This document shows, in pieces, positions 29,741-36,292 of a stretch of DNA of 64,000 nt (within the stretch, counting starts at the first letter, position 1; the number at the start of each line of letters is the position of its first letter). Both the position numbers and the translations under genes were made by a program. Source of the stretch: Thiomicrospira sp. ALE5 (GTDB lineage Bacteria > Pseudomonadota > Gammaproteobacteria > Thiomicrospirales > Thiomicrospiraceae); the NCBI RefSeq assembly GCF_900112445.1, contig NZ_FOYY01000003.1:372001-436000 (forward strand), read 5' to 3'. The notes below the pieces were generated by a model. That model made no database searches. It was not told the DNA's origin and was given only the letters and a program-made list of their open reading frames with translations.

Positions 29741-31203
29741 TGATTACTATCCGCGACCTAATGAGCGACCCTCAGCTATTCGGTGACACCTTTAGCGGTG
29801 ACACTTGGAACGCTTGGCGAGCATTATTAAGCGGATTCTATGGCCTACCGTTATCAGACGACGAACTAGACACATTCAAGGCCTTAACAGGCCGCGAGAA
29901 CGCACCAAACGCCCCACATGACGAACTGTGGCTAGTTGTTGGCAGACGTGGCGGCAAGACAAATATTAGCGCCCTGCTAGCCGTATATGAAGCCGTATTC
30001 AATGACCACGCAACCAAGCTTGCACCCGGTGAAGTTGCTACCGTGATGTTAGTGGCGGCAGACCGCAAACAAGCCCGGAGCGCATTCAGATACATTAGCG
30101 GCCTGCTCAATGAAAACCCGATGCTTAAAAGCCTTATCGTGAGAGAAGATAAGGAATCAATCGAACTCAGCAACCGATGCGCAATCGAAGTTGGTACAGC
30201 GTCATTCAGATCCGTGCGTGGTTACACAATACCGTGCGTTATCGCTGACGAAGTGGCATTTTGGCGCTCAGATGAATCATCTAATCCCGACACCGAGATT
30301 TTAAACGCACTTAGACCCGCATTAGCGACCCTTAACGGCAAGATGATTGCGCTATCAAGTCCCTATGCCCGACGCGGTGCATTATGGGATTCATACAAGC
30401 GCTATTTCGGCAAAGAAAACAATGAAATCTTAGTCGCCCAAGCACCTAGTCGCACCATGAATCCAAGCTTGCCTGAGAAAGTCGTCACCCAAGCACTAGA
30501 CCGCGACCCAAGCGCGGCTAAAGCTGAATACTTGGCACAATTTAGAACAGACGTTGAAAGCTTTATTTCACGTGAAAGCGTTGAATCTTGCACCGTGCCA
30601 AACCGACGCGAGTTAAAACCGATTAGCGAAATTAAATACGTGGCTTTTACAGATCCAAGCGGTGGATCAAAAGACGCGTGGACACTATCGATTGCACATA
30701 AAGAAGATGACATTGTTGTGCTTGATGCGGTGCGCTCAATCAAGCCACCGTTTAGCCCCGCGGCCGTTGTTGAAGAATACGCGGCACTACTCAAGCAATA
30801 CAAAATTAGTGAAGTCACTGGCGACCGCTATGCCGGTGAATTTCCACGCGAGCTATTTTCTAAGGCCGGCATTCAATACCGCATTAGTGACCGACCAAGA
30901 AGCGACCTATACCGCGACACGTTACCGCTTATTAATAGCGGCCGCGTGGAGTTGTTAGACCATGCTGAGATCCTGACCCAATTCACTAGCCTTGAAAGAC
31001 GGACTAGCCGAAGTGGTAAAGACAGCATAGACCATGCCCCGGGCGCACATGATGACCTTGTGAACTCAGTGGCCGGAGCAGTTATCAGCGCCAATAAGAA
31101 AAGTTTTAATCTGATCTTTGAAGCGTTGGAATCTACTAGAAGCGATTTCCTAGACCTTGCCAGCCCTGGCCAGTTGGTAAGCGTGGAAAATGGTTTCTAC
31201 TGA
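29740..31203 (+). CDS. Terminase large subunit
   Basis: The 487-residue packaging motor has an N-terminal ATPase with Walker A GRRGGKT (68-74) and Walker B VIADE (Asp170/Glu171). The C-terminal RuvC-like nuclease has acidic residues in FTDPSGGSKD (Asp305), GDRYAGE (Asp362) and DHAPGAHDDL (Asp438/439). Both domains look complete, so the element should pump and cut its own DNA. A portal protein, which the motor needs to dock on the capsid, is not encoded in the element. Confidence 0.9.
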   Translation: MITIRDLMSDPQLFGDTFSGDTWNAWRALLSGFYGLPLSDDELDTFKALTGRENAPNAPHDELWLVVGRRGGKTNISALLAVYEAVFNDHATKLAPGEVATVMLVAADRKQARSAFRYISGLLNENPMLKSLIVREDKESIELSNRCAIEVGTASFRSVRGYTIPCVIADEVAFWRSDESSNPDTEILNALRPALATLNGKMIALSSPYARRGALWDSYKRYFGKENNEILVAQAPSRTMNPSLPEKVVTQALDRDPSAAKAEYLAQFRTDVESFISRESVESCTVPNRRELKPISEIKYVAFTDPSGGSKDAWTLSIAHKEDDIVVLDAVRSIKPPFSPAAVVEEYAALLKQYKISEVTGDRYAGEFPRELFSKAGIQYRISDRPRSDLYRDTLPLINSGRVELLDHAEILTQFTSLERRTSRSGKDSIDHAPGAHDDLVNSVAGAVISANKKSFNLIFEALESTRSDFLDLASPGQLVSVENGFY

Positions 31204-31217
31204 TTGGCTAGCAATCA
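31204..31217 (+). other. Hairpin at the terminase gene end
   Basis: TGATTG (from the stop codon at 31201) and CAATCA pair around GCTAG. The first stem bases are the TGA stop itself. The T-run needed for a terminator is absent, so it is more likely an mRNA-stability or processing element. Confidence 0.45.
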
Positions 31218-31218
31218 G

Positions 31219-31297
31219 AATGAGCCGCGCAAGCACTCATTGCCTTAACTCAGCAACGCGCAACCCGGCACAAGAGAGCCGCGCAAGCACTCTTATA
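31219..31297 (+). ncRNA. Two matching hairpins in the capsid gene leader
   Basis: GAGCCGCGCAAGCACTC occurs at 31222-31238 and again at 31276-31292. In each, the core CCGCGCAAGCA is enclosed by complementary arms, but the arms differ: AATGAG/CTCATT in the first and GAGAG/CTCTT in the second. The change on one arm is matched on the other, a sign that RNA pairing is preserved. The inner part, GC-GCAA-GC, can form a GNRA tetraloop. Candidate roles are a translational operator bound by capsid or terminase, or an RNA-processing site. Confidence 0.55.
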
Positions 31298-31354
31298 TGT
31301 GACCAGTTGAGTGAGATTCAAAACTTAACTTTTAACTTATGAGAGAGAAATATC

Positions 31355-32497
31355 ATGACTGATTTAACCGAGATCAAAACCATTGTTGAGCAACGCTCAA
31401 ACGAAATCGCAACCCGCCTTAATCAAACTGAACAGATGTTTGAAATGCTAGATAGAAAGCTGATTGAGGTTGAGCTTGCACAGAAAAACCAATTCGTTCG
31501 CGGTGACGTTGATCGCTATGAAGCGAAACAAGATCCTGACCTGCATAAGTTTTTGCAGAAAGGCCTAATGCCTGAGATTGAGCGCAAAGAATTGAGCGTC
31601 ACCAGTGACGGGCAAGGCGTTTCAGTACGTTCGCAATGGGCTGACCGGATTTTTAAACAGATCCGCGAAACTAACCCAATGCGCCAATTAGCAAGCACCA
31701 TGACCACGGCAAGCGACAGCTTGGAAGTATTGGTTGATCGTGGCGAGCCGCTATCAGATTGGATTGGCGAACTTGATCCACGCGCTAAGACTGACGCGAG
31801 CTTCTTAACACGTCACAAAATCACCGTGCATGAGCATTACGCCAACCCGGAAGTCACCTTGCAGATGCTTGAAGATTCGAGCTTCAATGTTGAGCAGTGG
31901 TTACAGAGCAAGTTAGCCAGTCGCTTTAATCGCCAAGAAGAAGCAGCATTCTTGCTTGGTGATGGCTTAGGCCAACCGCGTGGGCTTTTGACCTACAACA
32001 GCGTGGCTAATGATGACTTCACTTGGGGCGCTGATCCTGATCAATATCAGATCGGTTCAATCTATAGCGGTGCAGATGCTGACATCACCGACCCTGATGC
32101 GCTAATTGATATGGTTGATTCATTGAAATCAGCTTATCTGAACGGTGCGTCATGGTTGATGACGCGTGCAATGAAGTCAAAGATCCGCAAGTTGAAAGAC
32201 AGCCAAGATCGCTATTTGTTCGAGCCTGCTATCACAGCCGGAGCGCCTGATCGCCTTTTAGGTTATCCGGTGTTTATCGCTGAGGATATGCCAGGCCTGG
32301 CCGCTGATGAAGTGGGCGCGGTGTTCGGTGATTTCAACGAAGCGTATACCGTGGTTGATCGCTTGGGCGTTACCGTTCAGCGTGATTCATTCACCAAGCC
32401 GGGTTGGGTTAAGTATTACGCCCGTAAGCGCTTAGGCGGTGCCGTAACTAACCCGGAAGCGGTGAAGTTTTTGGTATTGGGTTCAAAACCTGTGTAA
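31355..32497 (+). CDS. HK97-family major capsid protein
   Basis: The 380-residue protein has an N-terminal coiled-coil scaffold-like region (about 1-60), then the HK97 capsid fold with EVLVDRGEPLSDWIGE, an EEAAFLLGDGLGQPRGLL loop typical of the family, and a C-terminal KYYARKRLGGAVTNPEAVKFL region. HK97-type capsids usually remove the N-terminal delta domain with a protease encoded just upstream; no protease gene is present, so either processing is absent or a helper supplies it. A GAGAGA ribosome site precedes the ATG. It is the last structural gene of the element. Confidence 0.9.
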   Translation: MTDLTEIKTIVEQRSNEIATRLNQTEQMFEMLDRKLIEVELAQKNQFVRGDVDRYEAKQDPDLHKFLQKGLMPEIERKELSVTSDGQGVSVRSQWADRIFKQIRETNPMRQLASTMTTASDSLEVLVDRGEPLSDWIGELDPRAKTDASFLTRHKITVHEHYANPEVTLQMLEDSSFNVEQWLQSKLASRFNRQEEAAFLLGDGLGQPRGLLTYNSVANDDFTWGADPDQYQIGSIYSGADADITDPDALIDMVDSLKSAYLNGASWLMTRAMKSKIRKLKDSQDRYLFEPAITAGAPDRLLGYPVFIAEDMPGLAADEVGAVFGDFNEAYTVVDRLGVTVQRDSFTKPGWVKYYARKRLGGAVTNPEAVKFLVLGSKPV

Positions 32498-32658
32498 TTG
32501 CTAGCGATAGCAAGTCCCCTGAGCCACGCAGGGGCGGTATAACCGCATAACGTGGCAGAGGTTTTAGCCGTGAGTCACCTCGTTCCAAAGCAACCGCGGC
32601 AGCTAATGGCAACACTCCTTTGTGCATTAGCAACCAAGCGCCCGAAAGGGCGTTTTTT
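32498..32658 (+). ncRNA. Structured RNA region after the capsid gene, ending in a terminator
   Basis: This 160-nt gap is packed with pairing segments. TTGCTA-GCGA-TAGCAA lies at 32498-32513. CCCCTG/CAGGGG (32516-32521/32529-32534) has loop GCCACG, which can pair with CGTGGC at 32551-32556 as a pseudoknot. GCGGT/ACCGC lies at 32534-32546. GCTAATG/CATTAGC (32602-32608/32625-32631) has an inner CAC/GTG stem. The region ends with GCGCCC-GAAA-GGGCG and six T residues. It could be the 3' end of the capsid mRNA or a separate small RNA, or the site recognised for packaging. Confidence 0.55.
32638..32658 (+). terminator. Rho-independent terminator of the capsid transcript
   Basis: CGCCC-GAAA-GGGCG with a stable tetraloop is followed by TTTTTT. 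It ends the packaging/capsid operon. Confidence 0.92.
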
Positions 32659-32681
32659 ATAAGGTTAGAGGATTGTCACTA

Positions 32682-32882
32682 ATGAGAGAATTCACCTGTA
32701 AAGAAATTGGCGCTCAGCTTGGCATATCACCGGATCGAGTACGACAGATTCAAAACGAAGCTATCTTGAAATGCAAAATCTATTGCCAACAGCGTGGGCT
32801 AGAATTAAGTGATATTTTGGCAGTCAAAAACCCTCAAAATGACCTAAAAAGGTATGCACTTGGTGTGCACCCCGATTCATAA
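32682..32882 (+). CDS. Sigma-70 region 4-like helix-turn-helix protein
   Basis: The 66-residue protein carries FTCKEIGAQLGISPDRVRQI near its N-terminus, matching the -35-recognition helix-turn-helix of sigma-70 region 4 (EIGxxLGxxxxRVRQIxxxA). It has no other sigma regions, so it may act as a stand-alone transcription regulator, as small sigma-like proteins do in phages. I chose the ATG at 32682 with AGAGGA upstream rather than the TTG at 32673. Palindromic sites (32851-32870 and 32928-32947) overlap and follow its 3' end. Confidence 0.7.
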   Translation: MREFTCKEIGAQLGISPDRVRQIQNEAILKCKIYCQQRGLELSDILAVKNPQNDLKRYALGVHPDS

Positions 32883-32947
32883 CCCATTGATTTTATTACC
32901 CCTCAAAAATGCACACTTGGCCAACGTGGTATGCACTTGGTGTGCAC
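32851..32947. promoter_or_regulatory. Two identical 20-bp palindromic sites near attR
   Basis: GGTATGCACTTGGTGTGCAC occurs at 32851-32870 and 32928-32947, each with inverted arms TGCAC/GTGCA around TTGGT. A related half-site, ATGCACACTTGG, lies between at 32909-32920. Matching motifs occur near attL (23887) and before the packaging promoter (29243). They are probably integrase/excisionase arm sites or operators of an element regulator. Confidence 0.6.
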
Positions 32948-32976
32948 TCTTTTTAAAATAAATCCTATGCGACCCC

Positions 32977-33005
32977 TTGCAACGTGGGCATTCTTGGTTT
33001 AATAT
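32977..33005 (+). promoter_or_regulatory. tRNA-style promoter at the right end of the element
   Basis: TTGCAA (32977-32982) and TAATAT (33000-33005), spaced 17 bp and followed by GCGCC, resemble the three chromosomal tRNA promoters in this window (TTGACA or TTGCAA, TATAAT, GC-rich discriminator). It points into attR and the tRNA-Ile gene, which lost its original upstream promoter when the element inserted. Confidence 0.55.
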
Positions 33006-33043
33006 GCGCCTACTTCAAGCAACAATGGTTGCCAAATAAGTGC

Positions 33044-33102
33044 GATTCAAAATCCGGTGCCTTTAAAAGCGTGGCGGTTCGAGTCCGCCCACTGGTACCA
33101 AC
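33044..33102 (+). repeat. attR: 59-bp direct repeat of the tRNA-Leu 3' part
   Basis: Identical to 23750-23808. Only the anticodon arm through the 3' end is present, so this is not a second functional tRNA-Leu. It marks the right boundary of the element, 27 bp before tRNA-Ile. Confidence 0.95.
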
Positions 33103-33129
33103 TACAAGTTCCGTATAGCTTCCAAATAT

Positions 33130-33206
<77 letters not shown>

Positions 33207-33239
33207 ATAAAATCAAAACTTATCATTGACTCCAAGATT

Positions 33240-33545
33240 TTAGCCGATGCCACCCTTTGCTTGCGGCTGTAAGCGGAACTCTAAGCCGAGCGCATTGATG
33301 ACTTTATAGACGGTTTCAAATCGTGGATGCTTGCCTTCGCCGAATGACTTATACAGGCTTTCGCGGCCCAATCCGGTGCGATGACTTATTTCCGTCATAC
33401 CTTTGGAACGTGCGACCACGCCCAACGCATAGATAAAAAACTCAGGATCATTTTCTTCTAGGCAGGCTTCGAGATAAGCCATAACATTCTCTTCAGTGTT
33501 CAGGTAATCCGCTGAATCATAGGGTACAGATTCAAGTTTTTTCAT
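33240..33545 (-). CDS. HigA-type putative antitoxin of an addiction module
   Basis: The 101-residue protein fits the family of putative addiction-module antidote proteins. It has an N-terminal DSADYLNTEENVMAYLE segment, then an XRE-type helix-turn-helix (ARSKGMTEISHRTGLGRESLYKSF) with FETVYKVINALGLEF at the end. Antitoxins of this family follow their toxin gene and overlap it. Here the toxin gene is broken (33532-33885), so the antitoxin is an orphan. A GGAG site precedes the ATG. Confidence 0.85.
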   Translation of the reverse strand: MKKLESVPYDSADYLNTEENVMAYLEACLEENDPEFFIYALGVVARSKGMTEISHRTGLGRESLYKSFGEGKHPRFETVYKVINALGLEFRLQPQAKGGIG

Positions 33546-33885
33546 TTAACCAGCTCCTTAGTGTTTGTATATCATTGGGTTGCTTTGGTTTATCACCCGC
33601 CAACATGAGCAAGATTATTTTGTCACCTTCATGTGTACAGTAAACGCGCCAGCCCTTGCCTACATCAATTCGCAACTCATAAAGTTGGGCATCTAGCTGC
33701 TTGTAATCTCACGCATTGCCTTGGGCTAATCGGTCTAATCGCATGGTAATTCTCGCTTTGGCGCGGTCAGGGATAAGATGACCATAATGTTTTTCAATCA
33801 TCTTGGTGGACTTGTGACCTGCCATGCGCGCCACTTGAAGCAGGTTCTCGGTTTGTAGCAATGTGCTGATCCAGTGGTGACGCAG
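33532..33885 (-). pseudogene. Broken HigB/RelE-like toxin fused in frame to a tyrosine-integrase tail
   Basis: On the minus strand the downstream part reads DYKQLDAQLYELRIDVGKGWRVYC ... and overlaps the antitoxin start, as toxin genes of this family do. It is cut from its beginning by an in-frame TGA at 33709-33711, where the family usually has glycine (GGA to TGA would do it). Upstream of the stop the frame reads IPDRAKARITMRLDRLAQGN (toxin-like) and, before that, LRHHWISTLL ... ARMAGHKSTKMIEKHYGHL, the catalytic C-terminus of an unrelated tyrosine integrase including its Tyr. A TAA at 33886-33888 closes the frame. Both genes are non-functional. Confidence 0.75.
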
Positions 33886-34017
33886 TTAATAAAAATCTAA
33901 ATCATCCGGCAGGCCTAAATCCTAGACTCAGCCTGTTTAGGATAAGCCTGTTTAGTTGCACTAGATATCTGCTATATAGTATTTCACTGCTCAAAATACT
34001 CGTTACATCATGATAAG

Positions 34018-34195
34018 GTAAGATGAGTAAATGCAACCTCGATTCGATTTGCATCACTAAGATATTACGAGACCAATTATTTTCAATCGCTTTTTGCGCG
34101 TACCAAAGTCAGTTTTCAGGGGCTTTAAGCTTATCCAGCAACTGCAGGCCTTCTTCAAATAGTGATAATTGAAAAAGAATCAAACCTAAGTTGTG
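34018..34195 (-). pseudogene. Remnant of a DUF1016/PDDEXK (YhcG-type) nuclease
   Basis: The minus strand reads EGLQLLDKLKAPEN, a TGA stop (34109-34111), then LWYAQKAIENNWSRNILVMQ and IES. This corresponds to the N-terminal part of DUF1016 proteins (LLDKLKDPEERLWYAxKxIENGWSRNVLxxQIES). One CGA-to-TGA change explains the stop. Nothing of the nuclease domain remains. Confidence 0.65.
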
Positions 34196-34202
34196 CCTTG
34201 CT

Positions 34203-34330
34203 AAAATCTTTTAGGTTATTCGTTAGAGTAAATTTCACATTGGCCGCTACAGCAAGATCAATCAAGAAGTTATCCCCTACGTCTTTTAAATTGGGGCGCC
34301 AAATGTAATGAATCGACACCCATTAAATCC
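34203..34330 (-). pseudogene. C-terminal remnant of a PIN-family toxin
   Basis: The minus-strand frame reads NLKDVGDNFLIDLAVAANVK followed by FTLTNNLKDF, matching the last part of PIN-domain toxins of the COG1569 type, including the conserved Asp of DNF and the TNN motif. The start and the first two acidic residues are missing and the frame runs into the DUF1016 remnant. Confidence 0.6.
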
Positions 34331-34450
34331 GGCATATTATTTTACTCGTATTAGGTTCAAGTGATGGGTAATGTAACGAATCAGCGGATAAAATCCTAGC
34401 AGGAGCCTAGGATTTAGCGACAGGTTTTGTCGGGTTAAAAAGAGGTTAAT

Positions 34451-34846
34451 TTAAACCCAATTCTCAAGCTTTAAACCATCGACTCTGACGAACTCTTTTG
34501 TATTATTGCTCACTAGGGTTGCACCTATAGTGCGTGCGTGCGCGGCAATCCACAAATCATTATTACCAATCGGCGTGCCTTTACTCGTCAAATCAGCACG
34601 AATTTCCGCATAGGTTTTTGCGACCTCTTGTTGCATCGCCAATACAGGAATATAACGAGATAAATCATCAATAATCTGCAACTGCCTTATTGCATTCTGA
34701 CTGCGTAACGCGCCATATTCCAATTCGCCAAAGGTAATCATAGACATCGCTACATCCCCTATCTGCATTTGCTCAAATTTCGCCCGCACGCTTGCCGGTT
34801 TGTTTTTTATGATATAAATGCAGATATTGGTGTCTAGCATATACAT
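34451..34846 (-). CDS. vapC: VapC PIN-domain ribonuclease toxin
   Basis: The 131-residue PIN protein is intact. It has acidic residues Asp5 (MLDTNICIY), Glu41 (FGELEYGA), Asp97 (NNDLWIAAHA) and the C-terminal SNNTKEF motif, the arrangement of VapC RNases that cleave initiator tRNA or other RNA. It starts two bases after the vapB stop, so the pair is a normal VapBC operon. It is the only complete toxin-antitoxin pair in this debris region. Confidence 0.93.
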   Translation of the reverse strand: MYMLDTNICIYIIKNKPASVRAKFEQMQIGDVAMSMITFGELEYGALRSQNAIRQLQIIDDLSRYIPVLAMQQEVAKTYAEIRADLTSKGTPIGNNDLWIAAHARTIGATLVSNNTKEFVRVDGLKLENWV

Positions 34847-34848
34847 AG

Positions 34849-35076
34849 CTACAAGGCCTCACGCTCTTGCGGCAATTCATCGCCACGACCATTCGCCATA
34901 AAATCATCCGACACACCATCAAACAAATCAAAAACCTCACCGAGGTTTTTAGGTTTAGGCTTTAACACCACTTCATCACCACGTTTAAAAATTTCGACAG
35001 TGGTCACGTCAAAACGAAACTCTTTCGGAATGCGTACCGCTTGGCTATTGCCGGATTGAAAAATTTTTGCTTCCAT
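34849..35076 (-). CDS. vapB: VapB antitoxin
   Basis: The 75-residue antitoxin has an N-terminal SpoVT/AbrB-type domain (AKIFQSGNSQAVRIPKEFRF) that binds DNA, and an acidic C-terminal tail that wraps the toxin. I prefer the ATG at 35076, because GGGGGC just upstream is a plausible ribosome site; the frame also has an ATG at 35088. The promoter region carries an inverted repeat (35092-35111). Confidence 0.92.
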   Translation of the reverse strand: MEAKIFQSGNSQAVRIPKEFRFDVTTVEIFKRGDEVVLKPKPKNLGEVFDLFDGVSDDFMANGRGDELPQEREAL

Positions 35077-35091
35077 TTTTGCCCCCATTTA

Positions 35092-35111
35092 TATATACAT
35101 AAAAGTATATA
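35092..35111. promoter_or_regulatory. VapBC operator
   Basis: TATATAC and GTATATA form a perfect inverted repeat around ATAAAA, directly upstream of vapB. VapB-VapC complexes autoregulate through such palindromes. Confidence 0.7.
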
Positions 35112-35259
35112 CAAAAACCGTACATACGACTAGGCCTATTTGGATTTTTACTCACTAAAATGCTAGACGGCTCTGATATCAAAATCCAGAACAAACAAGC
35201 ACCTTGGACTGAGACTTGCCACGCCTTTCACCAGCTCGTCAATTGACTCAAAGTGGGTT

Positions 35260-35482
35260 TCAATCAAACCAATTTTCTATTTTCAAATGCGGTATCGCTT
35301 GATAATCGATGACGTTTCTTGTTACAAGTGTTAGACCGTTGACGATGGCAATAGCGGCAATTTGACTATCGACAAAACTGAGCGTGATGCCTGTTTTAGA
35401 TTAGACAATACCTGCTGATTGGCTGAGGTTTAACGGCTTCGGATAATACATTCATATCCAGCAAATAACTCGCCTCTACCAT
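35260..35482 (-). pseudogene. Second VapC-type toxin, broken by a frameshift
   Basis: The minus strand starts MVEASYLLDMNVLSEAVKPQ and hits a TAA at 35396-35398. In another frame it continues LSFVDSQIAAIAIVNGLTLV and TRNVIDYQAIPHLKIENWFD, the end of a PIN toxin. The middle third of the domain is missing, so there has been both a deletion and a frameshift. The start overlaps the truncated antitoxin gene upstream. Confidence 0.75.
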
Positions 35483-35673
35483 GAAAACTCCCGCCCCTTG
35501 TCCTCGGTGCGAACCGGCTCAAAACCTTCATCAACCATGTTAGCTTGATTGTTTGTACGCCATTGTTCAAGCGCATTCATAAAACCATCCCTGTTCTTAT
35601 CAAACGGTTCAAGCACGGCGCAGGGCTTACCATGTTTAGTAATCGCAATGGGTTTAGCTGGATCATCACACAC
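35476..35673 (-). pseudogene. Truncated Phd/YefM-type antitoxin
   Basis: The remaining 65 residues (PAKPIAITKHGKPCAVLEPF then a hydrophilic tail) match the second half of a Phd/YefM antitoxin. The N-terminal DNA-binding segment is missing and an in-frame TAG lies just upstream of the GTG. Its 3' end overlaps the broken VapC gene, as in intact pairs. Confidence 0.65.
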
Positions 35674-35728
35674 GAGCTATAGACCGCAATCAAACAAACC
35701 ACGCCTTTAGCATCCAGGTTGAGATAAA

Positions 35729-36172
35729 TCACTCCTGCAGCCGTCGTGCATTAACCACCAATCGCGTATTGCGTGTGTTGACGTGGGCAGAATGACCTTC
35801 TGGTCGATCAAAGCGATCTGCCGATGCACGCAAAATACCGCCATAACGACGCGCTTCACGCATAATCTCGTTCGGTGTTGTTGCGCGTTCGGCAAAATAA
35901 AAGGTCGTGGTTAACAAATCCACAAACACATAAATCTGATCGCGTGCAGCCTCTTCGCCAAGCACCAGAATCCCCATCTGTCCCACCTCACCGGTTTTCA
36001 CCTCGAGCGTTTGGGGCGCTAGGATTAACTGCTGCCGTAAATGAGTTAAGGTACCGCTTTCAATCACAAACTGATAAGTCGCATCGCTATGCGCTTTGGC
36101 AACAGGCAAAACGAATAACGTTATCCAACTCACCAAAACAACACTCGACATTAACTTTAGTAGATTTCTCAC
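35729..36172 (-). CDS. Exported protein of unknown function
   Basis: The 147-residue protein has a clear signal peptide (about 1-27, ending VAKAHS). The mature part has beta-rich segments (GTLTHLRQQLILAPQTLEVK) and a C-terminal region ending in NTRNTRLVVNARRLQE. No family is recognised. It borders the toxin-antitoxin debris and is divergent from the sodium channel gene. Confidence 0.7.
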   Translation of the reverse strand: MRNLLKLMSSVVLVSWITLFVLPVAKAHSDATYQFVIESGTLTHLRQQLILAPQTLEVKTGEVGQMGILVLGEEAARDQIYVFVDLLTTTFYFAERATTPNEIMREARRYGGILRASADRFDRPEGHSAHVNTRNTRLVVNARRLQE

Positions 36173-36292
36173 GACACGGTCCTCGGTAGGTTTAGTATTT
36201 TTTTAATCATAACACTAGCATCAATGCGCAACATCTCTATAATTTGTAAAAAAAATTAACTCGTATTCAAGCATAAGGAACTTACACACATC

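Larger units (their letters stand above)
23809..33102. mobile_element. Integrated phage-satellite-like element (about 9.3 kb) in tRNA-Leu
   Basis: The segment is bounded by a 59-bp direct repeat of the tRNA-Leu 3' part and contains only plus-strand genes in phage-like order. These are integrase, an unknown protein, an AlpA-like regulator, tiny genes, a primase-polymerase/DUF3987 protein, an iteron region, terminase small and large subunits, an HK97-type major capsid protein, and a sigma-region-4-like protein. No portal, prohead protease, connector, tail, holin or endolysin gene can be found. A complete prophage of this kind is several times larger. The gene set fits a phage satellite related in concept to capsid-forming PICIs but more reduced; a decayed prophage is the main alternative, although every reading frame looks intact. 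Confidence 0.8.

Noticed and set aside
33044-33102. Possible second tRNA-Leu gene
   Set aside because: Only the anticodon arm to the 3' end is present; the acceptor 5' strand and D-arm are missing. It is the right attachment-site copy.
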